DNA of 64,000 nt from Pseudomonas sp. P8_241 (GCF_034008315.1 NZ_CP125377.1:3422001-3486000), one strand, 5' to 3'. Numbered from the stretch's first letter, positions 27,055-36,889 are shown. A program made the numbers and translations. Notes: generated by a model not told the origin, from the sequence alone.

Positions 27055-28377
27055 TTATTCCTGAACGTTGGTGTCGCGTGATTCAGGCAGCATCCGCATG
27101 GCAACAAGGCTGACCAGGCTGATACCGACCAGGTACCAGGCGGGCGCCATGGGGCTGCCGGTTACAGCAATCAGCCAGGTGACGAGAAACTGGGTACTGC
27201 CACCAAAAATTGCGGCACCGATGGCATAGGTAATTGACAGGCCGGTGCTGCGCACAGCAATTGGCAACAGCTCCGGCACCTGGACGATACCCGCCGCACC
27301 AAACATCGCCGTAAGGGCTGCAATGACCGCATTGACGGTCAGCAGCGTGATCAGGCTTGGTGAACCCGTGAGCCACAGGAACAGCGGGACGATCACCAAG
27401 GCCAGCGCGACCCGGGGGAAAATGTTGGTCAGGCGCCGACCGTAACGATCACTCAGGTGGCCACCCAGAAGGGAAAAGGCAAAGGTTACGATCCCGCCGA
27501 TCAGTACACTGCCTTGCGCGACTGCTGCCGGCAGTTTCAGGACCTGTACCGCGTAGCTCACCATGTAGTTACCGATCTGCGATGCGACCGCGATCGAGGC
27601 GAACAACATCACACCGAGGATCAGAATTTTTTTGTGATTACGCAGCACCTCGCCGACTATCGCGCTGCCGCTGCGTTCTTGCGAGCCCTCGTGGGTCTCG
27701 GGCAGGGACTTGCGCATGTACACCACCAGAGGAATCAGCACCAGACTCAGCAGGAACGGAATCCGCCAACCCCAACTGGCCAACTGCTCAGTGCTCAGGC
27801 TCAGGGACAGCGCCACCCCGAGCATGCCGCCCACGGCAACGGCCAAGCCTTGGCTGGCGACTTGCCAACTGGCGTAGAAGCCACGGCGACCGGGGGGGGC
27901 TGCTTCAATCAGCAGTGAGGTGGCAGGACCCAGCTCACCCCCCAGGGCCAGGCCCTGCAGCAGGCGGCAAAAAACCACGAAGATGGGGGCTGCGATACCG
28001 ATCACTTCGTAGCTCGGGGTGATGGCCACGCCCAGCGTGCCAAGAGTGATCAAGGCCGCCGTCAGGATCATTGCCGGTTTGCGCCCGGCCTTGTCGGCAA
28101 ACGTGCCGATCAGTACACCGCCCAGTGGCCGTGCGAGAAAACCGACGCCAAAGGTCGCTGCCGCTGCCATCAGACTGCCATACTCGCCTGACACCGGGAA
28201 AAAGGCTTTGCCGATATAGACCGCGAAATACGCATAGATGACAAAGTCATAGAACTCGAGCGCATTACCAGCCACCGCGGCGGCGACTGATTTTTTGTTG
28301 AGGGTGGCGTGTGGAATAGCCACTTCAGGGCTTTCCTCACTCGGGCTTTCAGTGATCGATAATGTCGAATGGTTCAT
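27055..28377 (-). CDS. MFS permease, metabolite:H+ symporter (MHS) type
   Basis: 440 residues, 12 predicted membrane segments. The N-terminal GNALEFYDFVIYAYFA and the loop GTFADKAGRKPAM are the MHS-family markers (compare ProP/KgtP-like carriers of carboxylates or betaines), and SDRYGRR is the second repeat of the loop motif. It sits 65 bases downstream of the M14-like gene and upstream of the porin, so it is probably the inner-membrane carrier of the same pathway. Confidence 0.9.
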   Translation of the reverse strand: MNHSTLSITESPSEESPEVAIPHATLNKKSVAAAVAGNALEFYDFVIYAYFAVYIGKAFFPVSGEYGSLMAAAATFGVGFLARPLGGVLIGTFADKAGRKPAMILTAALITLGTLGVAITPSYEVIGIAAPIFVVFCRLLQGLALGGELGPATSLLIEAAPPGRRGFYASWQVASQGLAVAVGGMLGVALSLSLSTEQLASWGWRIPFLLSLVLIPLVVYMRKSLPETHEGSQERSGSAIVGEVLRNHKKILILGVMLFASIAVASQIGNYMVSYAVQVLKLPAAVAQGSVLIGGIVTFAFSLLGGHLSDRYGRRLTNIFPRVALALVIVPLFLWLTGSPSLITLLTVNAVIAALTAMFGAAGIVQVPELLPIAVRSTGLSITYAIGAAIFGGSTQFLVTWLIAVTGSPMAPAWYLVGISLVSLVAMRMLPESRDTNVQE

Positions 28378-28442
28378 GGATCAAGATCTCTGTACTTATT
28401 AGAATAAATCTTAAACAGGTCCCTGTTTTTCGCTGTATGCCG

Positions 28443-29516
28443 TTACCAGTTTTCCAGCCCTTGCAACGCCTGATTCACGACATGGCTGGCTTGCGTCCAA
28501 ACGGGTGTTTTCCAGTCCGCGTGGTTGGGGTAGAACAAATCCTTGAGCCGTTGGGTGATCTCGCTGCTTTGCGCCGTATTCTGCTTGCCGTGGCGGAAAA
28601 CCCAGTGATCGGCCCGAAGCGTCGTGATTATTTTCTCGATCGGGTAGGTGCCGAACTCAAGGCAAATGCCGATGTGCCTGGCCGCTGGGCATTCCTGCGA
28701 AATGGCCACCTGAATGGGCCCGCTCATCGGCACGCTGGTAGAGCTGCCGGCATGTACGTCGGTGATCTCACCCCACCAGTGCCTGGCTTTCTCCAGGGTG
28801 CAGGTGTCGCGGGTGGCGAAGATTTTTTCCCCATAGCCGTAGGGGCCGAGTCCGGTATGGACGTCCACGGAAGCGATGACCGTGGCGTTGGCGGCGTAGG
28901 TGCGCAGGATCTGCCGGAAGGTGGAGTTGCTCCATGTCGGTGTCAGTCCACCAAAGAACATGCCGTCCGGATAATGGTATTGGCCTAGGGAGATAGCGCA
29001 CTGGAACTTCTTGTCACCATGGGTCAGACGGTACTGCTGCAACACCTGATCATCCTCGGGGGGCCATTGCGCAGGCAGCAGGGCCTCGTGAATGTCGTGG
29101 TAACCCTCGTTTTGCGGAAGCGGACCGTCGAACTGAATAAAGTTACGGTTCAGGTCGACGTTTTCCTGGGTCACTCGGCGCAGGTGGGAAAAACCGTGCG
29201 GGTTGATCGCGTGAACATAGAGAATCGCCGTGTCGTCCGGCTTGGGTGTATCGAGCCGCAGCGCCCCCGTCTGCACCGCCGAACCAGGGAATCCTTCCAC
29301 GCCATGGACGCCGCTGAGCAGGATCAGCACCTTGGAAGCATCCCTCGGACCGTCGAACACGACATCCGTTGCCAGCGTTTCGTCACGGGCACCCTTGAGG
29401 TTCAGCTCATAGCTGTCGATCGAAAGGCCTCGCTGGTTGGCCGCCGTAAAAAATTTTTCGCGTGCTTGTGCATACGAATCACTGAAAAGATCGTCGATGT
29501 GTTCTGCGCTCGTCAT
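28443..29516 (-). CDS. DUF2817 / M14-like metallohydrolase
   Basis: 357 residues with a zinc carboxypeptidase pattern: HGVE gives ligands H71 and E74, DVHTGLG gives H220, and E287 in LEFGTYP is the likely catalytic glutamate. INPHGFSHLRR and NVDLNRNF are typical of M14/AstE-like enzymes, which cut amide bonds of peptides or acyl amino acids. Cytoplasmic, no signal peptide. Its ATG overlaps the TGA of the upstream gene (ATGA), so both are made together. The substrate is unknown. Confidence 0.85.
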   Translation of the reverse strand: MTSAEHIDDLFSDSYAQAREKFFTAANQRGLSIDSYELNLKGARDETLATDVVFDGPRDASKVLILLSGVHGVEGFPGSAVQTGALRLDTPKPDDTAILYVHAINPHGFSHLRRVTQENVDLNRNFIQFDGPLPQNEGYHDIHEALLPAQWPPEDDQVLQQYRLTHGDKKFQCAISLGQYHYPDGMFFGGLTPTWSNSTFRQILRTYAANATVIASVDVHTGLGPYGYGEKIFATRDTCTLEKARHWWGEITDVHAGSSTSVPMSGPIQVAISQECPAARHIGICLEFGTYPIEKIITTLRADHWVFRHGKQNTAQSSEITQRLKDLFYPNHADWKTPVWTQASHVVNQALQGLENW

Positions 29517-30337
29517 GGAATCAAAGCCTCGGCGCGTGCTGCGTGTACGATCGAACGCAGGCGGGTTTCGCGGCGGCGTCGGCAGGCATCACCAAATGCC
29601 TCGAATATGTCGCGGGACAGCCGGTCATCGTGCACGCGCATCTCCGGATGCCACTGCACCGCCAGGGCGAAGCTGCTGGCGTCAGTAACCGAAAACGCCT
29701 CAATCAGCCCGTCCGGTGCGGTCGCCTCGACAGTCAGGCCGGTCCCAAGCTGCGCGATGCCTTGATGATGCAGGGAGTTGACTTGCGCATGATCCGTGCC
29801 TCGCAGACGTGACAGCAGCCCACCCGCAGCCACCTTGATGCTGTGGCTGTACTGGTACCACTCGACGATCGGGCGTGAATGATCACCTTCGCGGTGGTCA
29901 ATGGCACCGGGGCGCTGATGAACGGCACTGTCCAGCGTGCCACCCCAGGCAACGTTCATTTCCTGGAAACCGCGGCATATCCCCAATACCGGGACTCCCG
30001 CATCCACCAGCCTTCTGACGAGCGGTAGAACCGTTGCATCTCTGGCCAGGTCCAGCGTCGACACGTCCGGCGTGGCGGTGCCGCCATAACGCAGAGGCGA
30101 AATATTTGACGGGCTGCCGGTGAGCACAAGGCCATCGATATTGGCCAGCAGGCTCTCGAAGTCAATGGCATCGGGATCAGCAGGTAGCGCCAAGGGCAGA
30201 GCACGGGCCGTGCTGGCCACTGCGTCCACGTAACCATGCAGCAAGGTATGCGCAGGATGGCCATAGCGATCAACGCGATCGGTGGCGATGGCAACAAGGG
30301 GTCTGGCGCCGTCCGCGAATAGTGGCGATCTGGTCAT
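29513..30337 (-). CDS. gamma-glutamyl-GABA hydrolase-like (PuuD/peptidase C26)
   Basis: 274 residues from the ATG at 30337 with GGGA seven bases upstream; a TTG two codons earlier is less likely. It is a class I glutamine-amidotransferase fold. Counting from that TTG, GICRGFQEMNV carries the nucleophile Cys123, and WHPE supplies His232 and Glu234. Such enzymes cleave gamma-glutamyl bonds, as PuuD does in putrescine degradation. No other puu gene is in the window, so a different gamma-glutamyl substrate is likely. It is first in a leftward unit divergent from a LysR gene. Confidence 0.88.
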   Translation of the reverse strand: MTRSPLFADGARPLVAIATDRVDRYGHPAHTLLHGYVDAVASTARALPLALPADPDAIDFESLLANIDGLVLTGSPSNISPLRYGGTATPDVSTLDLARDATVLPLVRRLVDAGVPVLGICRGFQEMNVAWGGTLDSAVHQRPGAIDHREGDHSRPIVEWYQYSHSIKVAAGGLLSRLRGTDHAQVNSLHHQGIAQLGTGLTVEATAPDGLIEAFSVTDASSFALAVQWHPEMRVHDDRLSRDIFEAFGDACRRRRETRLRSIVHAARAEALIP

Positions 30338-30445
30338 GGTCAAGTCCCGTAGGGGTAAACGAGGACCCAGTCTATGAGATCGTTAAACCATGGTAAATTG
30401 CATAATAAATTCTGATTTCATGCATTATCTGCAAGTGGAAAGCCC
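30338..30445. promoter_or_regulatory. divergent promoter region, LysR target likely
   Basis: An AT-rich gap between the divergent LysR and hydrolase genes. It includes TGCAT (about 30399) and ATGCA (about 30421) in inverted order and several T-N11-A possibilities. LysR regulators usually bind such gaps; the exact site cannot be fixed by eye. Confidence 0.4.
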
Positions 30446-31375
30446 ATGAATACCCGACAGTTACAGCACTTTCTCGCGCTGATGAACACCGGATCGCTCA
30501 GCGCCGCCGCTGATGCGGTGCACCTGAGCCAACCGGCGCTCTCCAGAAGCATCAAGGCGCTGGAGGACGAATTGCGGGTGTCGCTCTTTGACCGGACCAA
30601 TCGTCGCTTGCACCCCACGCCCTTCGCGATGGAATACCTCGAGCGGGCGAAGCGCATCATTTTTGAAGAGCGTGAAGGGGCGCGAACGCTGAACCTGATG
30701 AAAAACGGGGCCTATGGCCCGCTTGCATTCGGGCTGGGCTCCTCGGTTGCCCATGACTTCCTGGCCTCGCTGATCCGGCAACTGCTAGCGGCTGGACCCG
30801 GTTTGAAGATCCAGGCTCAGGTGCACAGTACCGATGTACTGCTCGATGCCCTGCAAAACGAAAGGCTCGACTTCTTCATTGGTGACGTGGGGGCAGCAGC
30901 CCGCTACCCAGAGCTAATGGTCGAGCCTTTGTACACCTGCAGTTTTGGCTGGTTCGCCCGGGCCGGGCATCCACTGGCCACGCGCCAAGGCCTGACCATG
31001 GATGACCTGAAAGAGCACCCGTTGATCGGCTCGGGATATATCAATGAGATGCTGGCCCTGAAGATGGCCCATCTCTATGGCATGCAGATGCCCATCGAGA
31101 CCAACTTTGCCGCGAGCATCAATAATATCGAGACGGCGCACGACCTCATTCTCAGTACCAACGCGCTTTTTCCCACCACCTTCCTCGCCATGATCAAACT
31201 GCTCAGGGAAAAGTCCGTCGCGATCCTTGATGTCCAGCCACCCTTTGAGCTGGACCTGACCCTGGGCATCGTAACGATCCGGCATCGGACGCTGACGCCC
31301 GCCGCGAAGCAGTCGTTCACTATCATCCGTTCGTACTTCCAGGAGGCGGAGCACGAAATTGCGCCTTATCTATAG
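30446..31375 (+). CDS. LysR-family regulator
   Basis: 309 residues. The helix-turn-helix lies in residues 1-60 (MNTRQLQHFLALMNTGSLSA and VHLSQPALSRSIKALE), followed by a substrate-binding-like effector domain (about 90-295). GGAAAG lies close upstream of the ATG. It is divergent from the four-gene hydrolase/permease/porin unit and probably controls it. The effector is unknown but may be an amide or gamma-glutamyl compound. Confidence 0.92.
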   Translation: MNTRQLQHFLALMNTGSLSAAADAVHLSQPALSRSIKALEDELRVSLFDRTNRRLHPTPFAMEYLERAKRIIFEEREGARTLNLMKNGAYGPLAFGLGSSVAHDFLASLIRQLLAAGPGLKIQAQVHSTDVLLDALQNERLDFFIGDVGAAARYPELMVEPLYTCSFGWFARAGHPLATRQGLTMDDLKEHPLIGSGYINEMLALKMAHLYGMQMPIETNFAASINNIETAHDLILSTNALFPTTFLAMIKLLREKSVAILDVQPPFELDLTLGIVTIRHRTLTPAAKQSFTIIRSYFQEAEHEIAPYL

Positions 31376-31510
31376 TCGCGCCGGACGGGGCGCATTACTC
31401 GGCACGGGTCCATACTGGTTGATTGCATCGACCACTAACGTGACTCAGACAGTTACTCGATCAACCGGACAGGGAATGCGAAGCGCTACAGATACATAGA
31501 GGAAGCGAAA

Positions 31511-31759
31511 ATGAAAAAACCATTGTGTTTCGTCATGCTGGGACTGATTTCAGGTCCCGTGCTGGCCGCCGGCCCGTCACCTGTCGCCGACACTCAGTAC
31601 ACCTATGGCATGCACCTGGATATCGCCGAGGTCGTCTCGGTGACGGCAACGCCTATCGAGAATGAGGTTTATCCGGCGACCATGGAGTACATCGACCATC
31701 AAGGCAAGACGCGACGACTTGCGTACCTTGTGATAGACACCACCTGGGGCGGTAATTAG
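31511..31759 (+). CDS. DUF2790 small exported protein
   Basis: 82 residues with a signal peptide (MKKPLCFVMLGLISGPVLAA, cleavage after VLA). The mature part reads QYTYGMHLDIAEVVSV ... YPATMEYIDHQGKTRRLAYL, the DUF2790 signature found in Pseudomonas proteins, some of them copper- or stress-induced. Function unknown, location periplasmic. AGAGGAAG just upstream serves as ribosome site. Confidence 0.88.
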   Translation: MKKPLCFVMLGLISGPVLAAGPSPVADTQYTYGMHLDIAEVVSVTATPIENEVYPATMEYIDHQGKTRRLAYLVIDTTWGGN

Positions 31760-31913
31760 TTCTGCCCAGGGCGCGCGTCGCGATTGTTGCGGGTGTGTGG
31801 AGTTGATCGGCAAGGTCGCGGCCGCCCCATTCAGCCGGGTGAAGCCCAGTACTGTTCAGTGCCGCGCCGATCAGCCGATAATTGAAACACCACTCAGCTA
31901 TCGGCACGCCCAA

Positions 31914-32948
31914 ATGGATCAGATTCTTTCTCTTCTCTCCGATACCCTTCCAAAAGCCCAAACCCTGGAGCAACTGACCCGTCCTTTGCTGACCCTGCTT
32001 AGCCAGGTGACCGGTATGGAGTCGACCTACCTGACGACCATTGATACCGACGAGGGTGTCCAGCGTATCGAGTTCGCACGCAACGTCGGTGACATGGTGA
32101 TTCCCGAAGGGCTGGTGGTGCCCTGGACAGATACTCTGTGCAAGCGGGCGCTGGACGAAAATCGCATGTACTCGGATAACGTTGCCCAATGCTGGGGCGA
32201 CTCGGAGGCTGCCGCCGCCCTGGGCATCAGAACTTACGTGAGCGCGCCGATTCGATCCCAGGCTGGGCACGTGCTGGGGACGGTATGTGCCGCCAGCTCG
32301 GCTCAGGTGGCCCGCACTCCTGAAGTGGAACCCTTGCTGATGTTGCTGTCCGGGTTGCTGGGATACTCCCTTGAACGTGAGCTGCTTGTTGAGCGACTTC
32401 GGGCTGCCAACGCCGAGTTGACCAAGCTGGCCCTGACAGATCCACTGACCGGGCTGTCCAATCGGCGTGCCATCCTGAACGATGCCGCTCGCCTGTTCGC
32501 CCTGGCCCAGCGGGAAGGCAAGTACATACTGCTGGGAGTCCTCGATCTGGATGGGTTCAAGCTCATCAACGACACCCACGGCCACCAGGCCGGAGACCAG
32601 CTACTGCGCGGCGTAGCCGCTCAATTGCAGCAGGGTCTTAGAACCAGCGACATCATCGGCCGTAGTGGCGGTGACGAGTTCATCGTGATCGCCTTGGGCA
32701 CACCATCGGAACACTCGGACCTGGCAAAAGACATGCAACATGCCGCCGAACTACTTCAGGATCGACTGTCCCAAGCGACAATAGGGCAATATGAGCTGGG
32801 TCACGGTCTGGGTGATATTCAATATACCGGCGCGAGTGTCGGGGTCGTGGCAGTGATACCGGGCAGCATCACTGTGGACGAGGCCACGAAGCTGGCGGAC
32901 CGCGAGATGTATAAGGTGAAACAGCAGCGAAACCGCCAACGGTTGTAG
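31914..32948 (+). CDS. GAF-GGDEF diguanylate cyclase
   Basis: 344 residues from ATG 31914; the frame opens at a GTG (31797), and neither start has a clear ribosome site. A GAF domain (about 10-165) is joined by a helix to a GGDEF domain with intact catalytic GGDEF (252-256). RTSD lies exactly five residues before it, which is the inhibitory I-site for c-di-GMP feedback. It should make c-di-GMP in the cytoplasm. The GAF ligand is unknown. Convergent with the PepSY unit. Confidence 0.9.
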   Translation: MDQILSLLSDTLPKAQTLEQLTRPLLTLLSQVTGMESTYLTTIDTDEGVQRIEFARNVGDMVIPEGLVVPWTDTLCKRALDENRMYSDNVAQCWGDSEAAAALGIRTYVSAPIRSQAGHVLGTVCAASSAQVARTPEVEPLLMLLSGLLGYSLERELLVERLRAANAELTKLALTDPLTGLSNRRAILNDAARLFALAQREGKYILLGVLDLDGFKLINDTHGHQAGDQLLRGVAAQLQQGLRTSDIIGRSGGDEFIVIALGTPSEHSDLAKDMQHAAELLQDRLSQATIGQYELGHGLGDIQYTGASVGVVAVIPGSITVDEATKLADREMYKVKQQRNRQRL

Positions 32949-32979
32949 GAAAGCCGAGCGTCAGCAACGCCGAGTACGC

Positions 32980-33171
32980 TCACGAACGCGGCCGGCTTCC
33001 TCCACGCAAGCGAATCCAGACCACCGCTACCAGCAGCAAAGGCACGGCCAGGCTGAGCCACGACAGCAGGTCATAGAACCCATCGCCGATCAGTGCCGAC
33101 AGCAGCCCGAGAAAGCTCAGCACCGCCAGCAGTAGCGGCCAACGAAAGATCATCCAGAGACCGCGTCTCAT
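32980..33171 (-). CDS. small membrane protein of the PepSY operon
   Basis: 63 residues, with two hydrophobic segments (about 8-28 and 34-54) and a basic C-terminal tail. Its ATG overlaps the TGA of the PepSY gene (ATGA), which strongly supports translation. Small hydrophobic partners of this kind often follow siderophore-reductase genes. Specific function unknown. Confidence 0.65.
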   Translation of the reverse strand: MRRGLWMIFRWPLLLAVLSFLGLLSALIGDGFYDLLSWLSLAVPLLLVAVVWIRLRGGSRPRS

Positions 33172-34319
33172 ACCCTGCTCCCCGTTCCCAGGCTATTGGC
33201 ATTCAGCTCGCCAAGGCGCTTTTCCAGCGGGACTTTGCGTCGGCCCAACCAGAGGTACAAACCACTCCCCAGGACGACGATGGTAATCAGGTCGAGGGCG
33301 GCCCAGATGATCTTCAATGGCAAGCCACCATAGTCGCCAAAGTGCAAGGGTTGCGAGATCAGCAAGGTTTTCACATACAAGGGCATCTCGCGCATGTCAG
33401 TCAGCTCGCTGGTTCGTGCGTCCACCAGGGCTGGCTTGAGCAGGCGCGCGGTCAGTGGCGTGGTACCGCGCATGAACACCGCGTAATGATGCTGGCTGCT
33501 GAGTTGAGTACCGGGAAACGCAACGAAGCTCGGCTGCATGTCCGGCGCCGCATTTCGGGCGGCCTCCAATGCCTTGTGCAATGAACCGAGGCGCTCCAGC
33601 GGCGGTGCGTCTTTGTAGGGGGCGGTCATCTGCGCCAACTGGCCCGTCTGCCACAGACCCTGTATGGGCAGCGCCAGGGTATTGATCACGCCGGTAATGC
33701 CAACCACCAATACCCAGGCCAAGGTGACAATGCCAAGCACATTATGCAGATCCAGCCATTTCAGTCGTTGGCTGCGTCCGCTACGCACGGTGGCGAAGTC
33801 CAGCTTGCGCATGAACGGCGTGTACACCACCACGCCGCAAACCAGCGACGCTACCAGCAATAGCCCCATGAAACCGAGGAACAGATAACCGGGCAGTCCG
33901 AGGAACAAATCGGTATGCAGGCGCAGCATCAGGTTCATGAAACCATCATCCGGTGGCTCCGGCGGGAACAACTCTGCGGTGCGCGTATCGAACGGCTGAG
34001 CGTGATCGTCCAGCGGCGCTGGCCCCAGACTCGCGGCAGTGATCACCACGCCTCGCGGGTCTTGCGGGTCGAAACCGACGAAGCGCACGACTTCACCTGG
34101 TCGTGCTGCCAAAGCACTGGCAATCACCTTGTCGTAGTCGATTCGTGGCGCTTGAGCAGTCAGCGGACGCAGCGGCGGGTGGGGTTCGAAGTAGTGCTCG
34201 ATCTCTTCATGAAAGATCAGCGGTAACCCCGTGATGCACAGCAACAACAAAAAGAGGGTGGCGATCAGGCTGGTCCATTTGTGGACCAGATACCAGTTGC
34301 GCAAGGCTCGGGCGGTCAT
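33168..34319 (-). CDS. PepSY-associated membrane protein, likely siderophore-iron reductase
   Basis: 383 residues with an N-terminal basic start and membrane anchor (HKWTSLIATLFLLLLCITGL), PepSY-like periplasmic parts, and further membrane segments near 145-165, 195-220 and 335-360. Conserved histidines (H13, H134, H193) could bind haem. Members such as FpvG and FoxB-like proteins release iron from siderophores at the inner membrane. Placement just after the TonB receptor fits this role. Confidence 0.85.
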   Translation of the reverse strand: MTARALRNWYLVHKWTSLIATLFLLLLCITGLPLIFHEEIEHYFEPHPPLRPLTAQAPRIDYDKVIASALAARPGEVVRFVGFDPQDPRGVVITAASLGPAPLDDHAQPFDTRTAELFPPEPPDDGFMNLMLRLHTDLFLGLPGYLFLGFMGLLLVASLVCGVVVYTPFMRKLDFATVRSGRSQRLKWLDLHNVLGIVTLAWVLVVGITGVINTLALPIQGLWQTGQLAQMTAPYKDAPPLERLGSLHKALEAARNAAPDMQPSFVAFPGTQLSSQHHYAVFMRGTTPLTARLLKPALVDARTSELTDMREMPLYVKTLLISQPLHFGDYGGLPLKIIWAALDLITIVVLGSGLYLWLGRRKVPLEKRLGELNANSLGTGSRV

Positions 34320-34377
34320 GTCCGGTGCTATTCCTTATAAATTAACGCTTGCCGAACGTTGCAGGGTACGGTCGGCG

Positions 34378-34402
34378 CCCAGGTACAAAAAAAGTACCTG
34401 GG
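34378..34402 (-). terminator. hairpin with an oligo-U loop between receptor and PepSY gene
   Basis: CCCAGGTAC, seven A (T on the transcribed sense strand), GTACCTGGG: a perfect 9-bp stem ten bases after the receptor stop. The U tract is in the loop, not behind the stem, so this may stabilise or attenuate the upstream message rather than terminate fully. Confidence 0.5.
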
Positions 34403-34412
34403 CAGCTCGGGG

Positions 34413-36791
34413 TTACCAGTTATATCCCACAGTGCCGTAGACCGTGCGTTGCTGTCCGTACTGGCAGCCAACGGTACTGAAGCAACCGGCCACATACTCT
34501 TCGTCGAACAGGTTAGTGGCATTGAGCGACACCTCTACCCCATCCAGCGAAGCGGAGACCTTGCCGAGTTGATAGCTGACCAGCGCGTCGACCACGGTAT
34601 AGCTGTCCACTTTGAAACTGTTGGCCGAATCGCCGAATGTGCTGCCCACGTAACGGGTACCAGCCCCCAGGCGCAAGCCAGCCAGCGAGCCACTCTGGAC
34701 AATGTAATCACCCCACAGCGACGCCATGTGCTCTGGTACCCGGAACGGAGTATTGCCCTTGTTGCCGGTTTCCGATTGAGTGACTTCGACATCGTTCCAG
34801 GTGTAACTGCCGATCAGGTTGAAACCCTGGGTGATTTCAGTCTTGGCTTCGAGCTCCACGCCCTGGGAACGAACCTCACCCTCCTGCCTGGAGAAGCCGT
34901 TAACGTTCTCCGTGGCGTTTTGCTTGGTGAGGTCGAACCAGGCAATGGTGTAGAGGCTGTTGGAGCCCGGCGGCTCGTACTTGAGGCCCACTTCGTATTG
35001 TTTGCCGGTTTCCGGATCAAGTTGCGAGTTGTCAGCAGTAACGCCCATCACTGGCAAAAACGATTCGCTGTAGCTGGCATAGGGAGCCAGGCCATTGTCG
35101 AAGAGGTAGACAATACCGGCGCGACCGCTGAACTTCTCATCCTTCTGGGTCTGCGGAGCGCGGTCATCCTTCTGGTTGGTGGCCCAATCGTACCGGCCAC
35201 CCAGGAGGAACACCCACTTGTCGACTTTCAACTGGTCCTGCAGGTAGACACCGGTTTGCGACATTTTCTGTTCGTAGCTATTGGCACTGAACGGAATGAA
35301 AGTCAGTGGCTGCCCGTTGACCGGATTGAACACGTCGAAGCTTTCCAGGATGAAGTTCAGCGACTGGTCCTGATCGAACTTGCCGTTGTTGTAATCAATG
35401 CCGGTCAACAGCGTGTGTTCGAGTGGGCCCGTAGCGAAGTTGGCCTGGATCTGGTTATCCATGGTGAACAGATGGCCGTCGCCCTTGCGTTGATCGTTAT
35501 AGCGCGAGTACTGGTCGCCAACCGGCCCGAACAGGGCAATCTCGGAACTGGCTTGACGATAGTCGCTGTAACGTACGTTTTGGCGCGCAGTCCAGATTTC
35601 GTCGAACTGATGCTCGAACACATAACCCAACGATGTCTTTTCGTTGGTCATGAAGTCCGTGGCGGTGTCCCCCACGTAGGTGTCGCGGTCCAGACGTCCA
35701 CGCGGGTCTCGAAACACTGTGCCCTCGGCCGGTAACGGATTGGCGAAGTTGCCGGTCTGTTTCTGATACTCACCCAAAAACGTCAGCTCGGTGTTGTCGC
35801 TGGGACGGTAGCTGATGGCTGGAGCAATGTACTGGCGACGGTTGGTAATGTGGTCGGTCTGGGCATCGGCTTCCCGGAACAGGCCAGTCAGCCGGTAACT
35901 CCAGATCCCCTCCTCGTCCAGCGCATCCCCCAGATCAAAGGCGCCCTGATGGTAGTTCTCGTTGCCCATTTGCAACTGCACTTCATGCAGTGGCTCGATC
36001 GTCGGCCGCTTGGTCACCAGATTGATCTGGCCGCCCGGGTCGGAGGCTCCGTAGAGAACCGAGCTGGCACCGCGCAGCACCTCAATACGTTCCAGACCAT
36101 AGGGTTCAGGGGCGTCCCAGCCGAGAAAGTCGGGCAGGAAGGTGCGCGTACCATCACGCAACATGCGCCCGGTGCCCTGCTGAAAACCGCGAATGGTCAA
36201 CTGGTCGGTCACAAACTGAGGCCCGGCAATTTCGGCATTGACGCCCGGCGTATAGCGCAGAGCTTGTGAGACGGTCTTGGGTTGCTGGGCCTCAATTTGC
36301 TCTCGGGTGACCACCGAAACCGAGTATGGCGTTTCAACCAGTGGCGTGTCGGTCTTGGTCCCGGCAGAAGCGTGCTTGGCCACATAGCCGTCATTGGGAC
36401 TCACGGAGCTGTAGGCCTGACCAACGATGCTGGTGACAGGCAAGGCCATCGCCGAGTCGTCAGTGCCGCCCTGCAATGTCACATGGTTGCCTTCGATCTG
36501 GTAGACGATCCTGGCCCCTCCCAACAACTGACGCAGTGCGGCCTCCGGCTCCATCTTTCCGGCGACGTCACGACTACGAATGCCGGACACGGTGTCTTGA
36601 CTGTAGATGATCTGCAGATTGGCCTGCCTCGCCAGATCGGAAAGCGCAGAGGACAGCGCCTGCGAAGGAATGTTGACCTGGACCGGGTCGGCCATCGCCG
36701 GTACGGCTGTCACCAGTGTGAGGCCCAGAATGGTGGCGGCGATGCAGCGGCGCAGGCTCAGGGCGGGTCGATTCAGTGGATAGGCGCTCAT
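34413..36791 (-). CDS. TonB-dependent siderophore receptor with signalling domain
   Basis: 792 residues. A signal peptide ends at AMA (about 34), followed by an STN signalling domain (40-108), a plug domain (about 145-260, with YSVSVVTREQI and LRGASSVLYGASDPGGQINLVTKRP), and a 22-strand barrel ending in YGTVGYNW. The STN domain transmits siderophore binding to the FecR protein encoded just upstream. It resembles ferrichrome/hydroxamate-type receptors (FiuA/FoxA group), but the ligand cannot be set by eye. Outer membrane. Confidence 0.9.
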   Translation of the reverse strand: MSAYPLNRPALSLRRCIAATILGLTLVTAVPAMADPVQVNIPSQALSSALSDLARQANLQIIYSQDTVSGIRSRDVAGKMEPEAALRQLLGGARIVYQIEGNHVTLQGGTDDSAMALPVTSIVGQAYSSVSPNDGYVAKHASAGTKTDTPLVETPYSVSVVTREQIEAQQPKTVSQALRYTPGVNAEIAGPQFVTDQLTIRGFQQGTGRMLRDGTRTFLPDFLGWDAPEPYGLERIEVLRGASSVLYGASDPGGQINLVTKRPTIEPLHEVQLQMGNENYHQGAFDLGDALDEEGIWSYRLTGLFREADAQTDHITNRRQYIAPAISYRPSDNTELTFLGEYQKQTGNFANPLPAEGTVFRDPRGRLDRDTYVGDTATDFMTNEKTSLGYVFEHQFDEIWTARQNVRYSDYRQASSEIALFGPVGDQYSRYNDQRKGDGHLFTMDNQIQANFATGPLEHTLLTGIDYNNGKFDQDQSLNFILESFDVFNPVNGQPLTFIPFSANSYEQKMSQTGVYLQDQLKVDKWVFLLGGRYDWATNQKDDRAPQTQKDEKFSGRAGIVYLFDNGLAPYASYSESFLPVMGVTADNSQLDPETGKQYEVGLKYEPPGSNSLYTIAWFDLTKQNATENVNGFSRQEGEVRSQGVELEAKTEITQGFNLIGSYTWNDVEVTQSETGNKGNTPFRVPEHMASLWGDYIVQSGSLAGLRLGAGTRYVGSTFGDSANSFKVDSYTVVDALVSYQLGKVSASLDGVEVSLNATNLFDEEYVAGCFSTVGCQYGQQRTVYGTVGYNW

Positions 36792-36889
36792 AATGCTTCC
36801 GGTAGCTTGAATGTAAGGGCATGCCGGATCGACGAATGAGCGTGTGATTTGTTCAGAAAATCACAAGAAAGAAATCCAGAAGGTGGGGT

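Noticed and set aside
34359..35735. A 458-codon plus-strand frame
   Set aside because: Antisense shadow of the TonB receptor barrel; no motif or start site.
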